Notes: generated by a model from the letters alone, not told the origin. 25,832 bases of DNA from an uncultured Phycisphaerales bacterium (GCA_903868035.1 CAIPTQ010000235.1:1-25832), one strand, 5' to 3'. Positions 14,531-22,787 are shown, numbered from the stretch's first letter. Numbers and translations: made by a program.

Positions 14531-16438
14531 ATGGCGAGGCGCAAGGGCATCACGATTTCATTGGCGGCCAAGTGCCAGCTTTTATTTGGGCTGGCGGTGC
14601 TGGTGATCATCGCGGGGGCGCTGGCGGTGCCGTGGCAGCGGATGGAGCAGTTGGCCAAGCAGCCGAACATCAAGGCGGCGCGGTTCGCGGCGGACCTGGT
14701 GTTCCGGCAGGCGCATGCGGGGAAGACGTGGCCGGCGACGCGTTCGACGACGATGCCGGCGTCCGGGGCAGCGGGCATGGCCGTGGCCGGCGCGACGGCA
14801 ACCGCTCCGCTGAGCGCGCCGGCAAGCGCGACGGGGCGGGCGGCGACCCGGGCCGATACGGGGGGCACGGGATGGGAGAGCGCGTCGCTGATTGATGGGA
14901 ACTATCCCAAGCCGCGGATTTTTGTGGCGACGTCGCCGGCCGGGGGGTTTGCCGGCGGGGGGGATTGGCTGGCCGATAAAGCGCTGGGCCTGTTCCGGCA
15001 GCGCAGCCAGGAGACCGAATACGGCGAGATGGAGACGATCAAGGATGAGGGCAAGGGCAGCGGGACCGTGCGGATCTACCGCTACGCGGCGGCGATCCGG
15101 CTGGAGGATTCGTGCCTGGCGTGCCATGGGGAGTATCGCGCGTGGACGGGCGCGGGAACCTTGCCGACGACGCGGACCACCAATCCGACGACGCTCACCG
15201 GGCCGCCGGTCACGGCCCCGGCGGCGGGGGCAACGGGGACGGTGGGCGTGAACACAGGGCCGGTGGTGGGCGTGGTGCGCGTGGATGTGCCCTATCAGAC
15301 GGATGAGAATCAACTGCTGCTGAATCGCATTGTGATCGTCGTGGCGGGGATGCTGGGCGGGGCGCTGGCGATTGTGGTGTTCTACCTGATCACCAGCCGG
15401 CTGATTTTGCAGCCGGTGCGTGTGTTGAAAAATACGGCGGAGAAGGTGTCGGGCGGGGATTTGAACATCCGCTCGGCGATTTCGACCGGGGACGAGTTTC
15501 AACATCTGTCGGAGACGTTCAACACGATGCTGGCGAACTTGCAGGCGTCGCGGGATCAACTGGAGTCGTCGAACAAATCGCTGGATACGCGGGTGGGGGA
15601 GTTGGCGCAGTCGAACGTGGATTTGTTCGAGGCCAACCGGCTGAAGTCGGAGTTTTTGACCAATGTGACGCACGAGCTGCGCACGCCGCTCAACGCGATC
15701 ATCGGCTTTGCCGACCTGATGGCGGAGACGGCGGCCCGCGGCGGCGATCCCAAGCAGCAGCGGTATTCGGAGAACATCCGCACGAGCGCCAAGCAGTTGC
15801 TGGATTTGATCAACGACTTGCTGGACCTGGCGAAGATCGAGGCGGGCAAGCTGGTGCTGCGCGAGGAGAAGGTCAACGTGGCGGACATGTGCGAGGCGAT
15901 GGCGAACTTCATGCGGCCCCTGGCGCAGAAGAAGGAGATCGCGCTGGAGATCGCACTGGATCCGGAGATGCCGCTGATCACGACGGACCCGGGGCGGTTT
16001 CAGCAGATTCTGTACAATTTTTTGTCCAATGCGATCAAGTTCACGCCCAACGAGGGGCGGGTGACGATCACGGCCAGGGGGGAGCGCGATCCGCTGCCGG
16101 GCACGGGGGAAGTGGTGGGCACGCCGCCCCCAACGCCAGGCGGCGGGGCGGGTCCGGTCACGGCTATTCGCATTGCCATCTCGGACACCGGGCCGGGGAT
16201 TTCACTGGAGGACCAGAAGCTCATTTTCGAGAAATTCCGCCAGATTGACGGTTCGGTCACGCGGCATCACTCGGGCAGCGGGCTGGGGCTGGCGATCTCG
16301 CGCGAGTTGGCGCACATGCTGGGGGGCCGGATTGAGCTGGCCTCCACGCCGGGAAAGGGGGCGACGTTTGCGGTGATTGTGCCGGTGTACATGCACCGCG
16401 GGCCGGTGGAGGTACACCCCATGCTGGACAACACGTAA
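14531..16438 (+). CDS. Sensor histidine kinase with DUF3365-like haem-c sensor domain
   Basis: 635 residues. Layout: N-terminal helix (about 12-33), periplasmic sensor, second helix (about 265-287), HAMP, coiled linker, HisKA with His381 in TNVTHELRTPLNAI, and ATPase domain with N-box (FLSNAIKFT, near 500), DTGPGI (552-557) and GSGLGLAIS (about 582-590). The sensor part contains DSCLACHGEY, with Cys195-x-x-Cys198-His199, a covalent haem-c motif as in DUF3365/Tll0287-type sensors, so redox state, oxygen or NO is the likely signal (inferred). Two low-complexity Ala/Thr/Gly stretches (about 70-115 and 205-240) interrupt the sensor. No receiver or HPt domain and no response regulator is adjacent. 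A convergent sixA lies 5 bases beyond its stop. Confidence 0.9.
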   Translation: MARRKGITISLAAKCQLLFGLAVLVIIAGALAVPWQRMEQLAKQPNIKAARFAADLVFRQAHAGKTWPATRSTTMPASGAAGMAVAGATATAPLSAPASATGRAATRADTGGTGWESASLIDGNYPKPRIFVATSPAGGFAGGGDWLADKALGLFRQRSQETEYGEMETIKDEGKGSGTVRIYRYAAAIRLEDSCLACHGEYRAWTGAGTLPTTRTTNPTTLTGPPVTAPAAGATGTVGVNTGPVVGVVRVDVPYQTDENQLLLNRIVIVVAGMLGGALAIVVFYLITSRLILQPVRVLKNTAEKVSGGDLNIRSAISTGDEFQHLSETFNTMLANLQASRDQLESSNKSLDTRVGELAQSNVDLFEANRLKSEFLTNVTHELRTPLNAIIGFADLMAETAARGGDPKQQRYSENIRTSAKQLLDLINDLLDLAKIEAGKLVLREEKVNVADMCEAMANFMRPLAQKKEIALEIALDPEMPLITTDPGRFQQILYNFLSNAIKFTPNEGRVTITARGERDPLPGTGEVVGTPPPTPGGGAGPVTAIRIAISDTGPGISLEDQKLIFEKFRQIDGSVTRHHSGSGLGLAISRELAHMLGGRIELASTPGKGATFAVIVPVYMHRGPVEVHPMLDNT

Positions 16439-16443
16439 GGGCG

Positions 16444-16929
16444 TTATAAGTCGCGCAAGATCCCCGGCGGGAGCAGATAGATCAGGGTGGCGGTTTCGCC
16501 GGTCTTGAGTTCCAGCGCGGCCAGCGCCCCCTTTTTCATTTCCATGTCGCCAGAACTGCGGAAGCACATGTGGGCAATCCACGTGGACAAAATGGGCTCA
16601 TGGCCCACGGCGATCGTATCCTGGCGGCGGGCTTCCTTGAGCAGTTTGCCCAGGGCCTCCGGCGCGGCCAGCGCGGCGGTGAGGTGGAGTTCGGTTCGTA
16701 ACTTGGCCTCGTCAAACGCCTCGCGCAAGATTTCCGCCGTCTGGCGGGCGCGCAAAGCGGGGCTGGACAGTATCAGCGTGGGCGGCGTTGCGCGCAGCAG
16801 TTGCACGATGCCCTTGGCGGCACGGCGGAATTTGCGGGTGCCCTCGGGCGTCAGCGCGCGGTTTTCATCGGGCTGGCCGGGACGCGGCTCCTCGGCAGCG
16901 GCATGGCGAACCAGGTAGAGCATGGTCAT
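16444..16929 (-). CDS. sixA: SixA-type phosphohistidine phosphatase
   Basis: 161 residues of the histidine-phosphatase (phosphoglycerate-mutase-like) fold in its short SixA form. Catalytic residues are visible: Arg8-His9 in MLYLVRHAAAEE, Arg60 in SSPALRARQTAEIL, and His110 in TIAVGHEP. E. coli SixA removes phosphate from histidines in phosphorelay HPt or PTS proteins. Its ATG overlaps the yidD stop (four bases), so the two are translationally coupled. It ends 5 bases from the convergent histidine kinase. Whether that kinase is its target is speculative, since the kinase has no HPt domain. Confidence 0.9.
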   Translation of the reverse strand: MTMLYLVRHAAAEEPRPGQPDENRALTPEGTRKFRRAAKGIVQLLRATPPTLILSSPALRARQTAEILREAFDEAKLRTELHLTAALAAPEALGKLLKEARRQDTIAVGHEPILSTWIAHMCFRSSGDMEMKKGALAALELKTGETATLIYLLPPGILRDL

Positions 16930-17216
16930 GGTTTATCTCCCAAGAGTGCCGCGTGTTGTGTGCCGGGGGGGACTTCCGCCGGACGTGGATTTGCCGGCAC
17001 TGGATCAAATCCACCCTTGGCGAACGGATGACACCGGCCCAGCCGGCGCGCCGCCATCCATGCGCCGCGCCATGGTCCCCATTCCCGGAGCGCCTCCAGC
17101 GCGTAGGCGCTGCATGTCGGGTGATAGCGGCACTGGCCGCCCAGAAAATATCCGAGCGTGTGGCGATACACGTGGATCAGGGTTAACAGAAGGGCTTGTA
17201 CAAGGCGCGAGAACAT
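16926..17216 (-). CDS. yidD: YidD, membrane protein insertion efficiency factor
   Basis: 96 residues. Full YidD signature: a short amphipathic/hydrophobic N-terminus (VQALLLTLIHVYRH), then GGQCRYHPTCSAYALEALRE, RGAWMAARRLGRCHPF and GGFDPVP, with the conserved cysteines Cys29, Cys35 and Cys62. The protein sits on the inner membrane and helps YidC/Sec insertion. It is usually found between rnpA and yidC near the origin of replication; here it is instead followed by sixA, with the unknown secreted protein upstream (43-base gap). Confidence 0.95.
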   Translation of the reverse strand: MFSRLVQALLLTLIHVYRHTLGYFLGGQCRYHPTCSAYALEALREWGPWRGAWMAARRLGRCHPFAKGGFDPVPANPRPAEVPPGTQHAALLGDKP

Positions 17217-17259
17217 GCGGCCATCATACCCGCAAACTTGGGGGTACGTGGCCCCGGCA

Positions 17260-18798
17260 TCAACCTGCCGCGCCGTTGCGAATCATCGGCAGGGGCCGAA
17301 CCGGCATAATCTGCACCGGGGGATTCGGCGGCGCCGCTTCGCCTGGCGCCCCAGGCGCTGCGCCCGGCGCATCGGCCGGGCCAATCAGCGGCACCGGCAC
17401 TTGCATCGGCTCAATCTGAATTGGTCCGCCGCGGAAGCGCCGCCCCGGCACCCCCGGCTGGGGGACCGGCGGCACGCTCGCGTTCGAGGGCGTTTCCTTG
17501 ACGCCGTACTCGGCATGGTGATCCTTCCAGAAGGCATAGAACGCCCGCACCGCCGCGCCGTCGGCATCGCCGTTGCCGCCCATCATCACCTGCGGATTAA
17601 CGTCCACGGCCCACATCCAGCCGCGCGGGTTGCCGGAATCGTGGGCCTTGATGAGGTCGAAGTCCGCCGGGTCTTTGGCGATCAGCTTCGAGAGCGTGCC
17701 GATGGCCATCGTGCGGCGCGACCACATGAACGACCGGCCATTCATATCCCCGCCCATCTGTTCCGAATCCGACCCCAGCGCTTCATTGGCCAGGAGGGGG
17801 ATCGACTCCTTGACGGCATACGTCTCCACCAGGCGGTGCGAGACCAGCGTCCATTCCGGGTCATTCGCGAGGCTCAGCGATTTGCCGGCCTTGGCGCGTT
17901 CCTCGACCAGGGCCTTGACCTTGTCGCCCACGAGCGGCGAATTCAGATGCACCAGCACGTCGGAGGCAAGCTGCGAATCGGTGAATTCATTGGCATCGCT
18001 GGAATCATCAAATTCCATGGGATCGCCGCCGGGGAAATCAACTTTAACCGTGTTCTGGCCGCCCATGCCCAGGTCGCCGATATCGCTGGCGAACATGCCC
18101 ATCCGGCCCCCCATCATGCCCATCGGTCCATTGGAATTATCCCGCGCCAGCGGCCCGGTCACGGCACGGAACCAGAGGGCGTTGATGATGTCGGGGTTGG
18201 GCTTGCGCGCCCAGCAGACCGCCATGGCCGCGGCGCGGACGGCGGCTTCCTTGTCGTTGATCATCCGGCCCAGCGACCAGTCGGCACCGTCGCCAGTGAC
18301 CTTGGCCAGTTGCTTAATGCCATCGAGGCGGATGCGCAGGCTGTCGGAATACGCCCGGGCGAGTGCCGGGGCGTTTTCCTTGGTCAGGCCCCAGTCCAGG
18401 AGTATTTTGCGGCGTTCGGCGGGTTCGGACATGGTCTGGATGGTCCAGCCGGACAGGCCCCGCTCCATGTCCAGCAGGCCGGCGATCTGCGCCTGGGCCT
18501 CTTCATCGGAGACCATGGCCAGGGCGTGCTGCTGCTTGACCAGATCCAACTGAAAGGCGTTGAGGACTTCCTGAATTTGCGCCCGCTGCTTAAGCTGCTC
18601 GGCGACGAGGCCCTGGAGCCGCTTGAGGGCCGCTTCCCGATCGGCAAACGCCTCCGCGGACAGCCCCTGAACCTCGCGCTGGATGACCGTGCCCACGGCA
18701 CCGGCGGGGGCGGTGGCCGGGGGTTTGTCCTGGGCGTAGGCACCGGCGGAAAGAACGCTGGCGGATAATAGGAAAGCGACGAATATACGGGGTGACAT
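17260..18798 (-). CDS. Secreted protein of unknown function
   Basis: 512 residues, function not recognised. Start supported by AGGAGG five bases upstream (18804-18809). It has a clear signal peptide, residues 1-22, ending AGAYA before Gln23-Asp. The mature part begins with a Pro/Ala linker and an alpha-helical region (AFADREAALKRLQGLVAEQL, about 50-70), a pattern common at the start of planctomycete helical-repeat proteins. More helices follow, with a Met/Gly-rich patch (MGMMGGRMGMF, about 228-238) and an acidic patch (MEFDDSSDANEF). The last 80 residues are Pro/Gly/Ala-rich. There is no catalytic motif, membrane anchor or lipobox. It sits between the YbhN-like gene (45-base gap) and yidD on one strand, so may be co-transcribed. 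Confidence 0.8.
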   Translation of the reverse strand: MSPRIFVAFLLSASVLSAGAYAQDKPPATAPAGAVGTVIQREVQGLSAEAFADREAALKRLQGLVAEQLKQRAQIQEVLNAFQLDLVKQQHALAMVSDEEAQAQIAGLLDMERGLSGWTIQTMSEPAERRKILLDWGLTKENAPALARAYSDSLRIRLDGIKQLAKVTGDGADWSLGRMINDKEAAVRAAAMAVCWARKPNPDIINALWFRAVTGPLARDNSNGPMGMMGGRMGMFASDIGDLGMGGQNTVKVDFPGGDPMEFDDSSDANEFTDSQLASDVLVHLNSPLVGDKVKALVEERAKAGKSLSLANDPEWTLVSHRLVETYAVKESIPLLANEALGSDSEQMGGDMNGRSFMWSRRTMAIGTLSKLIAKDPADFDLIKAHDSGNPRGWMWAVDVNPQVMMGGNGDADGAAVRAFYAFWKDHHAEYGVKETPSNASVPPVPQPGVPGRRFRGGPIQIEPMQVPVPLIGPADAPGAAPGAPGEAAPPNPPVQIMPVRPLPMIRNGAAG

Positions 18799-18843
18799 GC
18801 GAGCCTCCTGGCATAAAAAAGATACATCCTTGAGTGTAACAGG

Positions 18844-19947
18844 CTAATCCTGCGGGGTTGCGGAAGCAAGAGGTTGCAGCACGGGCGAGCCCGGCGGGCA
18901 CACTTCAAGGGCTTTGGACGCCGGTTTCCGAAACAACCCCATGCCAGTTCTGGCCGCCAGCGCCATGCCCAGCACGACCACGACGGCATCCCAAAAGCGG
19001 ATGCATAACAAAAACGCCGCACACTGGGGCACCGACAGGGGCATGGCGGCGATGGCTACGACGGAGACGATTCCGCCGTCCAATGTACCGATGCCGCTGG
19101 GCATGAATTGTAACGACAGCATGACCTGGCTGGCCAAAAACAGGAGGCTCAGTTCCGGCAGGTTCAGGCCCACCCCCCAACCTAAGTAAAAAAACAGCAG
19201 CGGGCGGATGAACATCATGATGTGGGTGAGCAGATACCAACAAAAGGCCGGCAGGACGGCGCGGCGTTCCTGGCGGAAGACCCGCGCGGCCCAGAGTTCC
19301 ATGCGAACGCTGCGGTGCCGGAGCTTTTTGAAAAACGCGCGGCGGAGGCCCAGGCGGGCGATGACAGCGACGATGGCGGTGAGGGGGGTCCAGCGGCGTG
19401 CCAAGGCCAGCGCCATGATGGCGCAGAGCGCGAGGGCGACGCAGGTGACGATGATAATGCCAATGCCCAGCATACGTCCGGCCGCGCCCTGGGCCAGCAG
19501 GACGTGGCGGAGGCCCACGAGCGTGGCGGCGGCACCCAGGGCGAAGAAGAGGACAAAGCTCAGGGCCTCGATGTACTTGCAGAGGAGGACGGTGCCGGCG
19601 AGGCGGGTGTAGGGGATGCCGGTGTTGCGGCCGGCGTAGAGTATTTTGGCCGGTTCGCCGCCGAGGTGTGCCGAGGGCATGATGATGTTGCCGGCCATGG
19701 CGACGATGGTGGAGGAGAGGAGTGTGCGGAAGCGCGGGTGGAAGCCGATTTCGCGTTCGAGGCGGGCCCAGGCGAGGGCTTGAAAGGTCATCAGGGCGAA
19801 CATCGTCACACCGATGGTGGCAAAGGCGGCCCAACCGGTTTGCCAGACGGCGGTGAGGGTTTCTTTGGCGCCGATGAAAAAGATCGCGGCCGCCAGGAGC
19901 ATGGCGGAGAGGCAGAGGCTGAGTATCACTTTTCGGGCGGGGCTCAT
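18844..19947 (-). CDS. YbhN/AglD-type lysylphosphatidylglycerol-synthase-like membrane protein
   Basis: About 367 residues from the ATG at 19947 (GGGAG ten bases upstream); ATGs at 20001 and 20028 are possible but have no ribosome site and would add a polar leader. Eight or so hydrophobic helices with family landmarks: IMPSAHLGGEPAKILYAGR, as in the G-E-P.. loop of UPF0104, and QFMPSGIGTLDGG near the end, the usual PGGIG..E site. Members act on isoprenoid-linked or lipid substrates, as flippase-like or transferase-associated proteins. The exact substrate cannot be read from sequence. It points away from the ceramide-type genes across a 160-base divergent region. The C-terminal 30 residues are a hydrophilic tail. 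Confidence 0.8.
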   Translation of the reverse strand: MSPARKVILSLCLSAMLLAAAIFFIGAKETLTAVWQTGWAAFATIGVTMFALMTFQALAWARLEREIGFHPRFRTLLSSTIVAMAGNIIMPSAHLGGEPAKILYAGRNTGIPYTRLAGTVLLCKYIEALSFVLFFALGAAATLVGLRHVLLAQGAAGRMLGIGIIIVTCVALALCAIMALALARRWTPLTAIVAVIARLGLRRAFFKKLRHRSVRMELWAARVFRQERRAVLPAFCWYLLTHIMMFIRPLLFFYLGWGVGLNLPELSLLFLASQVMLSLQFMPSGIGTLDGGIVSVVAIAAMPLSVPQCAAFLLCIRFWDAVVVVLGMALAARTGMGLFRKPASKALEVCPPGSPVLQPLASATPQD

Positions 19948-20014
19948 AGAATGTTCGCTCCCATCGTAGTGTAGCGTAAACGAGGGCGGTGATTCTGTCA
20001 TGCTTGGGCAGTGA

Positions 20015-20082
20015 TAAATGAGCCACAAATGAACACAAAAAACACAAAGTTGATTTATTTGTGTTCATTTGTGGCTAATTTA
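20015..20082. repeat. Long inverted repeat in the divergent intergenic region
   Basis: AGCCACAAATGAACACAAA (20021-20039) is perfectly repeated in inverse at 20058-20076. Allowing one mismatch, the arms grow to 25 bases (20015-20039 and 20058-20082), with an 18-base AT-rich loop. It lies between a leftward and a rightward gene. The arms are themselves built of CACAAA/AACACAAA words. It could be a regulatory hairpin, a bidirectional operator or an inserted short repeat. Confidence 0.85.
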
Positions 20083-20102
20083 CGGTATTTTTCTCGCAGA
20101 AT

Positions 20103-20110
20103 GAGGTGAT
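20103..20110 (+). promoter_or_regulatory. Strong Shine-Dalgarno GAGGTGAT that points to an ACG start
   Basis: GAGGTGAT is an exact complement of the usual 16S rRNA tail and ends three bases before ACG at 20114. The spacing from the GAGG core to ACG is 7 bases. No ATG, GTG or TTG in the reductase frame lies between the upstream in-frame stop (20102-20104) and ACG. Confidence 0.7.
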
Positions 20111-20113
20111 TTT

Positions 20114-21079
20114 ACGAAAGCCATCGTCACAGGGTCGAGTGGATTTGTCGGCAGCCACCTGGTCGAGCGGCTTTTGGCGGAGGGTGTACAAGTCGTCTGC
20201 CTGGTGCGGCCGGAGAGCGACCCGGCCTGGATGAAGTCGCTGCCGGTGGAGCGGCGGCCGGTGGATGATCTATCCGTGCTGACGGGGGCCGATTACGTGT
20301 TTCATGTCGCGGGAATGACGCGGGGGCGGACGACGGCGGAGTACATGGAGGCCAATGCCCAGGGGACGCGGCGAATGATCGCGGCGACGCCGGCAACGGT
20401 GCGGCGGTTTGTGTATGTGTCGAGCATGGCGGCGGTGGGTCCGAATCCCACGGCGGCACCGATGGATGAGACGACCGATCCCCAGCCGCGCGACGACTAC
20501 GGCCAAAGCAAGCGGGCGGGCGAATGCATTGTGCTGGAGGCCGCGGGGCGGGTGCCGGTGACGATTGTGCGGCCACCGGCGGTGTACGGGCCGCGGGACA
20601 CGAATTTTCTGCAACTGTTTCAAGCAGCGCTGGCGTGGGGGATTGTGCCGGCGATTGGCGGGCGGCAGAAGCAGTTTTCGTTAGTCCACGTAGACGATCT
20701 GGTGGCGGGCATTTGGCTGGCGGCGGCGAATCCGGCGGCGGTGGGGCAGACTTATTTTATCGCCAGCGGCACGCACAGCATGGAGGAATTCACGGCGGCG
20801 CTGGCGGGGGCGCTGGGGAAGAAGCTGCGCTTGGTGAATGTGCCGGGGGTGGTGGCGCGGCTGGCGGGGGAGTTTGGGCAGTTCAAGTGGGCGCTGACGG
20901 GGAAGTCGCAGATCATGTCGCGGCGGAAGATTCGCGACTTGTTGCAGCCACGGTGGACGTGCTCGTGGGAAAAGGCGCGGCGGGAGTTGGGGTATCGCGA
21001 GCAAATGCCGCTGGAGGAAGGACTACGGCAGACGGCAGTGTGGTATGCACAACACAGATGGATCAAGACGCCGAAATAA
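20114..21079 (+). CDS. NAD(P)-dependent reductase/epimerase (extended SDR), candidate ceramide reductase CerR-like; ACG start
   Basis: 321 residues if read from ACG. The Rossmann nucleotide motif is GSSGFVGS (residues 7-14), directly after KAIVTG, exactly where such proteins begin. The catalytic set is Ser103/Ser104 in YVSSMAAVG and Tyr129-x-x-x-Lys133 in DDYGQSKRAGE, then IVRPPAVYGPRD. Starting instead at the first canonical codon (TTG, 20174) would delete the nucleotide motif. The fold covers sugar epimerases, 3-beta-hydroxysteroid and dihydroflavonol reductases, and the bacterial ceramide reductase CerR. The nearby SPT-like and GNAT-like genes favour the last, but only as inference. The 3' end overlaps the convergent GH3-like gene by 17 bases. 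Confidence 0.82.
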   Translation, partial: TKAIVTGSSGFVGSHLVERLLAEGVQVVCLVRPESDPAWMKSLPVERRPVDDLSVLTGADYVFHVAGMTRGRTTAEYMEANAQGTRRMIAATPATVRRFVYVSSMAAVGPNPTAAPMDETTDPQPRDDYGQSKRAGECIVLEAAGRVPVTIVRPPAVYGPRDTNFLQLFQAALAWGIVPAIGGRQKQFSLVHVDDLVAGIWLAAANPAAVGQTYFIASGTHSMEEFTAALAGALGKKLRLVNVPGVVARLAGEFGQFKWALTGKSQIMSRRKIRDLLQPRWTCSWEKARRELGYREQMPLEEGLRQTAVWYAQHRWIKTPK

Positions 21080-22628
21080 CGTGGGGAGTGCCGTTGAATT
21101 CGCCCGCGGCAAGTTCCTGTGATATTTCGAGTAATACCACGGCCTCTTCGTTGCGGATCACGCGGGGCACCTTGTTCTGGCCGCCGAGTTTGCCCTTGCG
21201 CTTCATCCAGGTATAGAAGGTTTGGGGCGCCACGGCCACGAGCACCGGCGGGTCCATGCCGAAGTCGTGGGTGCGGTGGGTGTCGTAGTCTTCGTTCTCC
21301 GCGCGGATGGAGCGGTCGATGGCGACCATGAAGGCGGCGGGATCGGCGGGGGGGCGGTCGAATTCCATGATCCAGCGGTGGCCGGGCTTGGCGCGCTGGG
21401 GCGAGGGATAGAGCGGCTCGATGGAATAATCGGCGACGATGGCGCCGGTTTGGCGGCAGGCGGCGGCCACGGCTTTTTCGATCATCTCGAGCGTGACATG
21501 TTCGCCAAAGGCGCTGAGCATGATCTGAGTGCGGCCCACGAAGCGGAAGCGCGGCGGGCGGAGGGATTCAAAGCGGATCACGTCGCCGAGGGGATAGGCC
21601 CAGATGCCGCCATTGGTGCTCATGATCAGGGCGTAGTCCGCGCCTTCCTGGACCTGGCCGATGTGGAGGCGCGGGGGATTGGGTTCGTGGGCGCGGTCGG
21701 CGGGGATGAATTCGAAGTAGACGCCGTTGTTGACGATGAGGCGCAGGGGTCCGCCGTCCTCTTCCTGGATGCCGTTCATGCCGCCCTCGGAGGAGGAATA
21801 GGTGTCGATGTAATGAATGTCGCGGCCGATGTACTGGGCGAAGGCGGTGCGGTAGGGCTCGAAGGCCATGCCATAGGAGACGAAGAAGGAAAAATTGGGC
21901 CAGAGCGCGCCGATGGTTTTTTGGGGCAGGCCGCGGGTTTGGGCTTCGTGGAGTAGTTGCTTGAAGAGGAGTGCGGCCCAGGAGGGACAGCCGGACATAA
22001 GGCGGATATCGCTGGTGAGGTGGCGTTGGACGATCTGGGTGATTTTCTGGTCCCAGTCGCTGAGCGCGGCGACGTCCGACTCGGGGAGCCGGCGGCGGCG
22101 GATATAGAAGGGGATGCGGGAGCCCATGATGCCGGAGGCATCGCCATACAGGCACCGGCCGCGTTGGCGGAGGGCCGTGGCGCCACCGAGGTAAAGGAAT
22201 TTGCCGGAGAACATTTTGCCGCCGTTGCCGCGGCGCATCATCATGGCGGTGAGCAGCGCGCCGGCCCGCAAGTTGGATTTGATGGCGGCGGCGGTCACCG
22301 GGAGGAGTTTGTTGCCGGCGGTCGTGCCGCTGGAGAGCGCGAAATGTCCCACATGGCCGGGCCAGGTGACATTCCGCGCGCCCTCAAAGGCGCGATGCCA
22401 CAGGCCGGAGGCTTCCTCATAACGTGTAATGGGTATGCGTTGGCTGAATTGTTCAGGTGTGCGAACCTCACCCAAGCCCACTTCGCGGCCCCATTGGGTC
22501 TGTGTACCCTGGCGCACGAGGTAGTCCAGCACCCCCTGCTGGGCGACTTCAGGTTGTTGAGAAACGGTGTCAAACCGCCGCAACAGCCGTTCTGCGAAAA
22601 AAGAAACCGTCCGGGCAACTACCGGCAT
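21063..22628 (-). CDS. GH3-family acyl-adenylate-forming protein
   Basis: 521 residues, ATG at 22628 with GGAGG seven bases upstream (22636-22640). GH3 enzymes, best known from plants (JAR1 and auxin-amido synthetases), activate carboxylic acids with ATP and join them to amino acids. The motifs seen are the phosphate loop ALSSGTTAGNKLLPV (97-111), YSSSEGGMNG in the middle, YPLGDVIRF, and FVGRTQIMLSAFGEHVT before the C-terminal domain. Bacterial members are common but their substrates are largely unknown. It sits between the reductase (convergent, overlapping 17 bases) and the SPT-like gene (divergent, 159-base gap), so a role with acyl or lipid substrates is plausible but unproven. Confidence 0.9.
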   Translation of the reverse strand: MPVVARTVSFFAERLLRRFDTVSQQPEVAQQGVLDYLVRQGTQTQWGREVGLGEVRTPEQFSQRIPITRYEEASGLWHRAFEGARNVTWPGHVGHFALSSGTTAGNKLLPVTAAAIKSNLRAGALLTAMMMRRGNGGKMFSGKFLYLGGATALRQRGRCLYGDASGIMGSRIPFYIRRRRLPESDVAALSDWDQKITQIVQRHLTSDIRLMSGCPSWAALLFKQLLHEAQTRGLPQKTIGALWPNFSFFVSYGMAFEPYRTAFAQYIGRDIHYIDTYSSSEGGMNGIQEEDGGPLRLIVNNGVYFEFIPADRAHEPNPPRLHIGQVQEGADYALIMSTNGGIWAYPLGDVIRFESLRPPRFRFVGRTQIMLSAFGEHVTLEMIEKAVAAACRQTGAIVADYSIEPLYPSPQRAKPGHRWIMEFDRPPADPAAFMVAIDRSIRAENEDYDTHRTHDFGMDPPVLVAVAPQTFYTWMKRKGKLGGQNKVPRVIRNEEAVVLLEISQELAAGEFNGTPHVISAS

Positions 22629-22787
22629 CCACGATCCTCCGAGCAGTCGGCAAGCTTACCAGAGATGGTTCACTTGTAAAAATGACCAAAAAGCCTTAAT
22701 CTCCGGATCGGTTTTTTGGAAGGAAAAGGTGTTGCACCTCCCTCCCTGTCTCCTTGGAACCGGCGGCAACGCCTTGATGGGAACGAA

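Noticed and set aside
17158..18768. 536-codon open frame opposite the secreted protein
   Set aside because: The leftward gene has a signal peptide and an AGGAGG ribosome site; the rightward product is Arg/His-rich with no family features.
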